From assembly GCA_009840695.1 (NCBI GenBank), contig VXNG01000200.1:1-6376 (forward strand): DNA of 6,376 nt, in the 5' to 3' direction. The translations under genes were made by a program, and so were the position numbers. The notes beneath the pieces were generated by a model. The model was not told where the DNA came from. It worked only from the letters and a program-made list of their open reading frames with translations, and did no database searches. The stretch's first letter is position 1. Each line of letters opens with the position of its first letter. Positions 1-6,376 of the stretch are shown one piece after another. Source of the DNA: Acidimicrobiaceae bacterium (GTDB taxonomy: Bacteria; Actinomycetota; Acidimicrobiia; Acidimicrobiales; Aldehydirespiratoraceae).

Positions 1-2824
1 ACACCACCAGGGTGATCATGCGGCCGGGCACGTAGAGCTGCTTGCGCAGTTCGCGGCCGCCCACGTGAGCCGCCACGTTGGGCTCGGCCAGAGCCGCGGC
101 CACCGCGGTCTCCTCATCGGCGTCGGCTGCGATCGTCACCCGCCCCCGCAGCTTGCCGTTCACCTGGACGGGGACCTCCACGGTGTCGGTCACCAGCAGG
201 GCAGGGTCCACAGCCGGGAACTCGGTCTCCGTCACCGATCCGGCGCCCTCGCCGTGCAGGCGGTGCCACAACTCCTCCGCGAAATGCGGAACCAGCGGGG
301 CCAGCATCCGAACCATCACGTCGGCCACCTCGCGGGGCGCGCCCGTCCCCCGGCGGGTCAACTCGTTGTTGAGCTCGGTCAACTTGGCGATGGCCGTGTT
401 GAACCGCATTCCCTCCATGTCGGAGCGCACCCCGTCGATGGTGCGGTGCAGCAGCCGGAGAAGATCGTCGTCGGGTGCATCTTCGCTTACCCGCAACTCC
501 CCGGTCTCCTCGTCGACCACGTTGCGCCACACCCGCTGCAGCACCCGCTGGGAGCCCACCACCGAGCGGGTCTCCCAAGGCCGGTCCTGATCGATAGGCC
601 CCATGAACATCTCGTAGAGGCGCAGGGTGTCGGCCCCGTAGGAGGCGTACATGTCGTCGGGTGTGACCGAGTTCTTGAGCGACTTGCCCATCTTGCCCAG
701 CTCGCGGGTCACCGGCTCGCCGCGATACTCGAAGCCTTTCTCCAAGGAGCCCCCAACCTCCTCCGCCGGGACGTACACCCCGCGGGAGTCCTTGAAGGCA
801 TAGGCCTGGATGTACCCCTGGTTGACGAGGCGCTTGAACGGCTCCGGCCCGCTCACGTGACCGAGGTCGTAGAGCACCTTGTGCCAGAACCGGGCGTACA
901 GCAGGTGCAGCACAGCGTGCTCGACCCCGCCGACGTACAGATCGACACCGCCCACGCCGCCGGGGTCGGGGTCGGCCATCCAGTACGACTCGACGTCGGG
1001 ATCGACCAGTGCCTCGTCGTTGGTGGGATCGAGGTAACGCAGGTAGTACCAGCACGAGCCGGCCCACTGGGGCATCGTGTTCAGTTCGCGCCGGTAATGC
1101 CGCGGCCCGTCGCCGAGGTCCAAGTCGACGCCCACCCATTCCGTCACCCGGCCCAGCGGCGGCTCCGGCTCGGAGTCACGGGCCAGCGCCCTCGGGGCCC
1201 AGTCCGTCAGCTCGGGCAACTCGAGCGGGAGCATGTCGTCAGGCAGGGCCACCGGCCCGAAGTCGTCGAACACGATGGGAATCGGCTCGCCCCAGTAGCG
1301 CTGGCGGCTGAACAGCCAGTCGCGCATCCGGTAGTTGACGGTGGGACAGCCGAACCCCGACTCGACGAGGCGCTCGGCAATCAGGGCCTTCGACGCCTCC
1401 ACATCCAGGCCGTCGAGGAAGTGGGAGTTGATCGACGGGCCGTCACCGGTGTACGCCAGTTCGTCCGGATGCTCCGGCGGAGGCTGCACTGTGCGGATGA
1501 CGGGCAGGCCGTAGGCCTCGGCGAACTCGCGGTCGCGCTGGTCCTCGCCGGGCACGCCCATCACCGCGCCGGTGCCGTATCCCATAAGCACGTAGTCGGC
1601 TACGAACACCGGCACCAGGGTGTCGGTGAACGGCACGACGGCGTCGTAGCCCAGGTAAACCCCGGACTTGGAGTCGCTCCGGTCGGCGTCGCTCAACTCG
1701 GCGGCACGGGCCCGGTAGGCGGCCACCGCTTCCCGGGGGGTGGCCGCGCCCCCGGTCCACAACTCGGGCACGCCAGCCGGCCAGGCGTCGGCCACCAACT
1801 CGTCGACCAACCGATGCTCAGGAGCCAACACCATGTAGGTGGTGCCGAACAAGGTGTCGGGCCGGGTGGTGAACACTTCGATGGGCTGCATCTCCAGGCG
1901 CCGGGAACTCGCAGCCGGGAACGAGATCAGGGCACCCTCAGAACGGCCGATCCAGTTGCGCTGCATGGTCTTGACCGACTCGGGCCAGTCCAGCCGGTCG
2001 AGATCCTCCAGCAGGCGGTCCGCGTAGGCGGTTATGCGCATCATCCACTGCTTGAGCGGGCGCTTAAACACCTCGTGGTTACCCCGCTCGGAGCGGCCCG
2101 CGTTGGTGACCTCCTCGTTGGCTAGCACCGTGCCCAGCGCCGGGCACCAATTGACCGGGGCGTCGGCCACGTAGGCCAGGCGATGGGAGTCCACCGCCTC
2201 TCGCTGCTCGGCCTCGCCCAGCTGCTCCCACGAGCGGCCATCCGCTACCGGTCTCGCGCCGGAGGCGAATTCTTCGACCAACTCCGAGATCGGACGGGCC
2301 CGGCGAGCCTCCGGATCGAACCACGAGTTGAAGATCTGCAGGAAGATCCACTGGGTCCAGCGGTAGTAGTCGACGTCGGTGGTGGCGACGCCGCGCCGCT
2401 TGTCGTGGCCGAGACCTAGCCGGTCGAGCTGGCGGCGCATGTTGTCGATGTTGGCCTCTGTGTTGATGCGGGGATGCTGGCCGGTCTGTCGGGCGTGCTC
2501 CTCCGCCGGCAGCCCGAAGGCGTCGAATCCCATGGTGTACAGGACGTTGAAGCCGGACATGCGCTTGAATCGGACGTACACGTCGGTGGCGATGTAGCCC
2601 AGCGGATGGCCGACGTGCAGTCCCGATCCCGACGGGTACGGGAACATGTCCATGACGAACAGCTTTGGGCCGGACGAGCCACGGCCCGTCGAGAGCGCCC
2701 CGGCCGGGTTGGGTGTCTCATAGGCGCCGCTCGCTTCCCAATGGTCCTGCCAGCGACTCTCGATGTCGGCCGCGAGGGTCGCGTCGTAACGGTGCGGGGG
2801 TGTGTCGGCGTCCGGCGCGGGCAT
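1..2824 (-). CDS. leuS: Leucyl-tRNA synthetase (LeuRS), 3' end at window edge
   Basis: Class I aminoacyl-tRNA synthetase that charges tRNA-Leu with leucine in the cytoplasm. Reading the minus strand from ATG 2824 gives 941 uninterrupted codons down to base 2. In order: class I signature HVGH at residues 70-73 after [13 protein letters not shown]; the region of the zinc knuckle (about 222-255), where WCP is kept but the later CxxC is absent; the CP1 editing domain with TTRPDTLFG at 319-327 and GVPGEDQRD at 423-431; the KMSKS equivalent written KMGKS at 711-715; the anticodon-binding helical domain; and a C-terminal domain ending in [11 protein letters not shown]. That ending matches the usual LeuRS C-terminus, and base 1 supplies the T expected of a stop codon, so almost nothing is missing. 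Start choice: ATG 2824 lies about 10 residues before family homology begins; no good Shine-Dalgarno is visible, and an in-frame TTG 9 bases upstream is an alternative. Housekeeping gene, transcribed away from the corrinoid operon. Confidence 0.98.
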   Translation of the reverse strand, partial: MPAPDADTPPHRYDATLAADIESRWQDHWEASGAYETPNPAGALSTGRGSSGPKLFVMDMFPYPSGSGLHVGHPLGYIATDVYVRFKRMSGFNVLYTMGFDAFGLPAEEHARQTGQHPRINTEANIDNMRRQLDRLGLGHDKRRGVATTDVDYYRWTQWIFLQIFNSWFDPEARRARPISELVEEFASGARPVADGRSWEQLGEAEQREAVDSHRLAYVADAPVNWCPALGTVLANEEVTNAGRSERGNHEVFKRPLKQWMMRITAYADRLLEDLDRLDWPESVKTMQRNWIGRSEGALISFPAASSRRLEMQPIEVFTTRPDTLFGTTYMVLAPEHRLVDELVADAWPAGVPELWTGGAATPREAVAAYRARAAELSDADRSDSKSGVYLGYDAVVPFTDTLVPVFVADYVLMGYGTGAVMGVPGEDQRDREFAEAYGLPVIRTVQPPPEHPDELAYTGDGPSINSHFLDGLDVEASKALIAERLVESGFGCPTVNYRMRDWLFSRQRYWGEPIPIVFDDFGPVALPDDMLPLELPELTDWAPRALARDSEPEPPLGRVTEWVGVDLDLGDGPRHYRRELNTMPQWAGSCWYYLRYLDPTNDEALVDPDVESYWMADPDPGGVGGVDLYVGGVEHAVLHLLYARFWHKVLYDLGHVSGPEPFKRLVNQGYIQAYAFKDSRGVYVPAEEVGGSLEKGFEYRGEPVTRELGKMGKSLKNSVTPDDMYASYGADTLRLYEMFMGPIDQDRPWETRSVVGSQRVLQRVWRNVVDEETGELRVSEDAPDDDLLRLLHRTIDGVRSDMEGMRFNTAIAKLTELNNELTRRGTGAPREVADVMVRMLAPLVPHFAEELWHRLHGEGAGSVTETEFPAVDPALLVTDTVEVPVQVNGKLRGRVTIAADADEETAVAAALAEPNVAAHVGGRELRKQLYVPGRMITLVV

Positions 2825-2881
2825 GACGGCCAAGGCTACGGGGCCGCCGCGTCGCTGATGGAAATCTGGCGCGCGGGTTGC

Positions 2882-2909
2882 TTGTGTCGGTACCGGACCG
2901 TGCTACGAT
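2882..2909 (+). promoter_or_regulatory. Candidate sigma-70-type promoter for the corrinoid operon
   Basis: TTGTGT (2882-2887) as -35, a 16-bp spacer, and TACGAT (2904-2909) as -10. The -10 is preceded by TG at 2901-2902, giving an extended TGn -10. TACGAT fits the TAnnnT pattern common in actinobacterial promoters. It would start transcription near 2915-2917, about 90 bases ahead of the ATG at 3007. An alternative -35, TTGCTT at 2878-2883, leaves a less favourable 20-bp spacer. This is inferred from the sequence only. Confidence 0.45.
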
Positions 2910-2911
2910 CC

Positions 2912-2946
2912 GTTCCGTATCGTGGGACTGGTCCACAGTACGGAAC
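2912..2946. repeat. Inverted repeat, candidate operator or leader hairpin
   Basis: GTTCCGTA (2912-2919) and TACGGAAC (2939-2946) are perfect 8-base inverted arms. Inside them GTGG (2922-2925) and CCAC (2933-2936) are also complementary, separated from the outer arms by an unpaired two-base step on each side. A second, overlapping pair, ACGAT (2905-2909) and ATCGT (2919-2923), links the arrangement to the predicted -10. The repeat begins just downstream of the -10 and spans the expected transcription start, the usual place for a repressor operator. The transcript could also form a hairpin in the leader, but no U-tract follows, so an intrinsic terminator is unlikely. The cognate regulator is not in the window. 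Confidence 0.55.
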
Positions 2947-2991
2947 CAGCGAGTGGCTGTAATCCGTGGAAGTGGGCCCAAACCGACATGC

Positions 2992-2997
2992 GGAGGG
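2992..2997 (+). promoter_or_regulatory. Shine-Dalgarno for the corrinoid protein gene
   Basis: GGAGGG lies 9 bases before ATG 3007 and is the strongest ribosome binding site in the window. It decides the start of the corrinoid gene: the open frame extends upstream to 2878, but that portion overlaps the promoter and inverted repeat and does not resemble the family. The alternative ATG at 3037 has no comparable site. Confidence 0.75.
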
Positions 2998-3006
2998 CTT
3001 AGCCGG

Positions 3007-3722
<716 letters not shown>

Positions 3723-3726
<4 letters not shown>

Positions 3727-4355
3727 CGGCCCCGCCGCACCCTTCGAAAGTTCTTGTCATCGGCTGTGGCGCGCTGGTCCGCGAGCTGCGCGAGGTAGCA
3801 GCCCTCAACGGCAGCAAGCACCTCGACGTGGAGTGCCTGCCCGCGATCATGCACAACCGCCCCGAGCAGATCCCCGACGCCGTCCGCCGAAGGATCCGGG
3901 CCGCCAAGGACCGCGGTGCCTACAGAACGATCCTCGTGGGCTACATGGACTGCGGCACGGGCGGACGGCTCGACCGGGTGTGCTCCGAAGAGGGCGTGGA
4001 GCGGCTGCCCGGCGCCCACTGCTACGAGCTCTACGCCGGCACGGACGCCTTCGCCGGCCTGCAAGAGGCCGAGCCGGGCACCTTCTACCTCACCGACTAC
4101 CTGGTGCGGCACTTCGACCGCTTGATCATGCAGGGTCTGGGCATCTCGCGGCATCCGGAACTCCTCGAGGCGTACTTCGGCAACTACACCCGGGTGATCC
4201 ATCTGGCTCAGGCCGACGACGACCGCCTGGCCCGAGCGGCACAGCACGCCGCCGCCCGTCTCGGCCTTCGCTGCGAGCGGATCCTCACCGGCATCGGCGG
4301 GCTCGAGCGCCACATCGTCGAGCTGTCCGGCCACACCACCGAAGAGGCGGCATGA
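3723..4355 (+). CDS. DUF1638 family protein
   Basis: 210-residue soluble protein matching DUF1638 (PF07796), a family often found beside corrinoid methyltransferase genes and without an assigned reaction that I know. Visible conserved-looking blocks: VIGCGALVRE (12-21, Cys15), VECLPAIMHNRPEQI (36-50, Cys38 and His44), GYMDCGTGGRLD (73-84, Cys77), GAHCYELYAG (97-106, His99 and Cys100), and TFYLTDYLVRHFD (120-132). The clustered Cys and His residues suggest a metal or thiol-active site, but that is inference. No signal peptide or membrane segment is visible. Start ATG 3723 overlaps the corrinoid gene stop as ATGA, and homology begins at once (KVLVIGCGAL), so the start is secure although there is no strong Shine-Dalgarno; coupling probably drives translation. 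Its place between the corrinoid protein and the folate methyltransferase points to a role in corrinoid methyl transfer or cofactor handling. Confidence 0.88.
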
Positions 4356-4759
4356 ACCCCCCGGCGGGCCGGGGCGGGCGCCGGCGGCGCAGCGACGGCA
4401 ACAGCCTCGTGCTAATCAGCTGGCGCGACATCCCCGCCCAGGTCAACGGCGGCTCCGGCACGGACCGGGTTCAGCGCATCCTCCCCCGTCGCTTCCAGCG
4501 GGCCATCGACCGGGCGGCCATGGTCGCCGGCAAGACCCAGGCCTCGCAGTACGTCGGCGAGTGGCGCCGCACCACGATCCCCGCAGGCTCCGACGATCCC
4601 GAGGCTGCGGCGATGGCGGCCGCGGCCTCCCTGGAGGAAGCCTTCCCGCGGGAACGCCTCGACGAGTTCGTCAGGACCGGTGGATGGGATCCAGAGCGTG
4701 ACGGCCAGGACCGACCGGCGCCCGAACACCGCAACGGTTCCCAAGAGGCCCAGCAGTGA
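4352..4759 (+). CDS. Small 'virulence factor' domain protein (PF13769-like)
   Basis: 135-residue protein. The core resembles the domain named 'Virulence factor' in Pfam (PF13769), related to the C-terminal part of the staphylococcal conserved virulence factor. Key features: WRDIPAQV (24-31), PRRFQRAIDRAAM (45-57), EWRR (70-73) and a C-terminal helix ending DEFVRTGGWD (104-113). The family name reflects a screen phenotype; I know of no established biochemical activity, and here it has nothing to do with virulence. An Arg-rich N-terminal tail (2-17) and a polar C-terminal tail (114-135) flank the domain. It starts at ATG 4352, overlapping the DUF1638 stop as ATGA, with GAGG at 4344-4347; its stop overlaps the next gene as GTGA. 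Nested between two corrinoid-pathway genes, it is probably an accessory or structural partner of that pathway. I recall similar small proteins in alphaproteobacterial corrinoid methyltransferase clusters, which supports this. Confidence 0.8.
   Translation: MNPPAGRGGRRRRSDGNSLVLISWRDIPAQVNGGSGTDRVQRILPRRFQRAIDRAAMVAGKTQASQYVGEWRRTTIPAGSDDPEAAAMAAAASLEEAFPRERLDEFVRTGGWDPERDGQDRPAPEHRNGSQEAQQ
4743..4748 (+). promoter_or_regulatory. Shine-Dalgarno for the folate methyltransferase GTG start
   Basis: AAGAGG within the end of the preceding gene, 7 bases before GTG 4756. Together with the GTGA overlap it supports GTG 4756 as the start; the next in-frame ATG (codon 23) would remove conserved N-terminal residues. 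Confidence 0.55.
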
Positions 4760-5646
4760 CCGACACCGTCGTCAGCTCGGCCACCAAGGAGGTCGTCATC
4801 GGGTTCGACCGCCCGTTCGTGATGATCGGCGAGCGCATCAACCCCACGGGGCGCCGTCTACTGGCCGAGGAGATGCGCAACGGCGACTTCAGCCGGGTGG
4901 AGGCCGACGCACTGGCACAGACCACGGCCGGAGCCCACATGCTCGACGTCAACGCGGGAATCCCGCTCGCCGACGAGCCTGCCCTGCTGGCCCAAGCCAT
5001 CAAGCTCGTGCAGAGCGTGACGGACGCGCCACTGTCCATCGACTCCTCGATCGTCGAGGCCCTCGAGGCCGGCATCGCGGTGTACGAGGGCAAGCCCCTC
5101 ATCAACTCCGTCACCGGGGAAGAGGAGGTACTGGAGCGGGTTCTACCGCTGGTGGCCCGCCACGGCGCCGCGGTCGTGGCCATCTCCAACGACGAGACCG
5201 GCATCAGCGAGGATCCCGACGTTCGCTTCGAGGTGGCCAGCAAGATCGTGAACCGGGCCGCAGACCACGGAATCCCGGCCTGCGACGTGGTGGTGGACCC
5301 TCTGGTGATGCCGATCGGTGCCATGGGCACGGCTGGACGCCAGGTGTTCCAGCTCGTGCGCCGCCTGCGCGCCGAGTTGGGGGTCAACACCACCTGCGGT
5401 GCCAGCAACGTCAGTTTCGGCCTGCCGGCCCGCCACATGATCACCGGGACCTTCCTGTCGATGGCCATAGGGGCGGGGCTCACCTCCGCGATCATGAACC
5501 CCATGCACCCCGAGGTGAAGAACGCGGTGATGGCCGCGGACGTCCTGGCCGGGAACGACCGGGACTGCGCCGCGTGGATCGCGGAGCACCGGGACCCCGA
5601 CGCGGTCGGCTTGAGACGGCGGGGCGGACGTCGCCGAAGCGCCTGA
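4756..5646 (+). CDS. Methyltetrahydrofolate:corrinoid protein methyltransferase (pterin-binding)
   Basis: Transfers the methyl group between the corrinoid protein and tetrahydrofolate. It is a 296-residue pterin-binding TIM barrel of the dihydropteroate synthase/AcsE/MtgA superfamily. Motifs in order: GERINPTGR (25-33), LDVNAG (63-68) with Asp64 and Asn66, SIDSS (94-98) with Asp96, NSVTGE (117-122), ISNDETG (143-149), DPLVMPIG (181-188), and GASNVSFGLP (215-224), whose Asn218 sits where AcsE-type enzymes hold the N5 of the folate. These pterin-site residues look intact. The barrel ends near 280 and a short Arg/Gly-rich tail (RRRGGRRRSA) follows; tails like this occur in actinobacterial homologues, so I read the end as genuine and not frameshifted. 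GTG start with AAGAGG 7 bases upstream. In this operon the likely direction is catabolic, making methyl-THF from a methylated substrate, but reversal is chemically possible. Confidence 0.95.
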   Translation: MTDTVVSSATKEVVIGFDRPFVMIGERINPTGRRLLAEEMRNGDFSRVEADALAQTTAGAHMLDVNAGIPLADEPALLAQAIKLVQSVTDAPLSIDSSIVEALEAGIAVYEGKPLINSVTGEEEVLERVLPLVARHGAAVVAISNDETGISEDPDVRFEVASKIVNRAADHGIPACDVVVDPLVMPIGAMGTAGRQVFQLVRRLRAELGVNTTCGASNVSFGLPARHMITGTFLSMAIGAGLTSAIMNPMHPEVKNAVMAADVLAGNDRDCAAWIAEHRDPDAVGLRRRGGRRRSA

Positions 5647-5656
5647 ACACCCCGAC

Positions 5657-6376
5657 ATGCACGACATGCACAGCGTGGTGTTCAACCCCTCGGGGATACG
5701 CGCCTCGGTGGCTGCCGGAGCCACGGTGCTCGATGCGGCCCGGGCCGGCGGGGTCGACCTCGACTCGGTGTGCGGCGGCCGGGGCTTGTGCGGCCGCTGC
5801 CAGGTCTCAGCCACCGAAGCCGGCGTCCTGTCGGATCCCGGCCCCACCGAGCTCGGCTACCGTGGGCGCCGCCCCCTCGCCGGGGGCTTCCGCCTGGGCT
5901 GCCAGGCCGTGGTACTGGCCAACGCCGTCGTCGACGTCCCGCCGGAGAGCCAGGTCCACCGCCCGGTAGTGCGCAAGGCGATCGATCTAACGGAGGTGAT
6001 CATCCATCCGGTCGTCACCCTGCACTACGTGGAACTTCCGGAGGTCGTCCTGGGTTTCGAGGCCGCTGAGGTCGACCTGGTGGCCGACGCCCTGGCCACC
6101 GACTGGGGCCTGAGCGACCTGGAGTTCCCGGTGCCGGTCCTGGCCGGGCTCTCCCCAGCCATAGCAGCCGGGGACCGGTCGGTCACGGTGGTGGTGCACG
6201 ACCGCCGCACCGTTCTCGACGTGCGCCCCGGCTACTCCGACGAGGGGTGGGGGGTGGCGGTCGATGTGGGATCGACGACCATCGCCGGGTACCTGCTCGA
6301 GCTCTCGTCGGGCGAGGTGGCCGCGGCCTCGGGCCGGATGAACCCGCAGATCCGCTTCGGCGAGGACCTCATGAGC
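5657..6376 (+). CDS. [2Fe-2S] ferredoxin/ASKHA-domain corrinoid activation protein (RACo-like), 3' truncated
   Basis: Reductive activator that uses ATP to restore inactive Co(II) corrinoid protein to Co(I). 240 codons are visible and the frame runs off the right edge; full-length relatives are about 600 residues or more. The N-terminal [2Fe-2S] domain (about 5-96) has four cluster ligands, Cys39-x5-Cys45-x2-Cys48-x33-Cys82. A linker follows with PPESQVHRPVVRKA (95-108), HPVVTLHYVELPE (117-129) and DWGL (149-152). The middle domain leads to the first phosphate-binding segment of the ASKHA (actin/hexokinase-like) ATPase, AVDVGSTTIAG (201-211), and then NPQIRFGEDLMS (229-240). The start is ATG 5657 or ATG 5666, in frame and three codons apart; neither has a clear Shine-Dalgarno, so coupling to the stop 10 bases upstream is likely. 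The frame is closed by a TGA at 5612, which rules out a long upstream extension. Confidence 0.93.
   Translation, partial: MHDMHSVVFNPSGIRASVAAGATVLDAARAGGVDLDSVCGGRGLCGRCQVSATEAGVLSDPGPTELGYRGRRPLAGGFRLGCQAVVLANAVVDVPPESQVHRPVVRKAIDLTEVIIHPVVTLHYVELPEVVLGFEAAEVDLVADALATDWGLSDLEFPVPVLAGLSPAIAAGDRSVTVVVHDRRTVLDVRPGYSDEGWGVAVDVGSTTIAGYLLELSSGEVAAASGRMNPQIRFGEDLMS

Larger units (their letters stand above)
2825..3006. other. Divergent intergenic region
   Basis: This 182-bp gap separates leuS (leftward) from the corrinoid operon (rightward) and must carry the promoters for both. The rightward promoter candidate and an inverted repeat are listed separately. For leuS I see only a weak leftward -10-like TACTGT (plus-strand 2935-2940) with a poor -35 (TTACAG, 16-bp spacing), too weak to annotate. 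A four-codon ORF (ATG 2988 to TAG 3002) overlaps the operon's ribosome binding site and is probably incidental. No tRNA, T-box or cobalamin-riboswitch element was recognised. Confidence 0.8.

Noticed and set aside
689..691. KMGKS in place of KMSKS in LeuRS as a sign of inactivation
   Set aside because: The Gly variant is the usual form in actinobacterial LeuRS as I know them, and all other catalytic and editing motifs are intact.
65..2125. A 686-codon open frame on the plus strand opposite leuS
   Set aside because: It is exactly codon-phased antisense to a clear LeuRS reading frame; high GC keeps stops rare there. Its translation is His/Gly/Arg-rich with no recognisable domain.
2912..2946. 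Inverted repeat as an intrinsic terminator or cobalamin riboswitch
   Set aside because: No U-tract follows the stem, no B12-box-like sequence was recognised, and the repeat overlaps the expected transcription start.
2988..3002. Four-codon leader ORF (ATG to TAG) overlapping the ribosome binding site
   Set aside because: Too short to support as a leader peptide, with no Shine-Dalgarno of its own and no regulatory codon run.
2878..3006. In-frame TTG-initiated N-terminal extension of the corrinoid protein
   Set aside because: The stretch contains the promoter and inverted repeat, does not look like the family, and GGAGGG at 2992-2997 places the start at 3007.

Overview
This is a GC-rich bacterial window, by eye roughly two thirds G+C. 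It is most like an actinobacterium, possibly an Acidimicrobiia-type lineage. The taxonomic call rests on the leucyl-tRNA synthetase: it has the KMGKS form of the second class I signature and lacks the zinc-knuckle cysteines, as I recall for actinobacterial LeuRS. No RNA genes, insertion sequences, CRISPR arrays or tRNAs were seen.

Layout. Positions 1-2824 (minus strand) hold leuS, essentially complete. Its last visible codon sits at the expected C-terminus, and the stop codon probably straddles the left edge. A 182-bp divergent intergenic region (2825-3006) follows. It carries a plausible rightward promoter and a clear inverted repeat over the likely transcription start. From 3007 to the right edge a tight plus-strand operon runs: corrinoid protein (3007-3726), DUF1638 protein (3723-4355), small 'virulence factor'-domain protein (4352-4759), pterin-binding methyltetrahydrofolate:corrinoid methyltransferase (4756-5646), and the first 240 codons of a [2Fe-2S]/ASKHA corrinoid-activation protein (5657 to the edge). 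The first four genes are joined by 4-bp ATGA/ATGA/GTGA overlaps and the last follows after 10 bp, so translational coupling and one transcript are very likely.

How the genes work together. The set forms the core of a corrinoid-dependent one-carbon pathway. A substrate-specific methyltransferase (MttB/MtgB superfamily or another, not in this window) would move a methyl group from a methylated compound to Co(I) on the corrinoid protein. The pterin-binding enzyme would pass it on to tetrahydrofolate. The ferredoxin-like/ASKHA protein would reduce accidentally oxidised Co(II) back to Co(I). The DUF1638 and 'virulence factor' proteins have no role I can assign firmly, but their overlap with the core genes makes them candidate dedicated components. 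The methyl donor cannot be deduced from this window.
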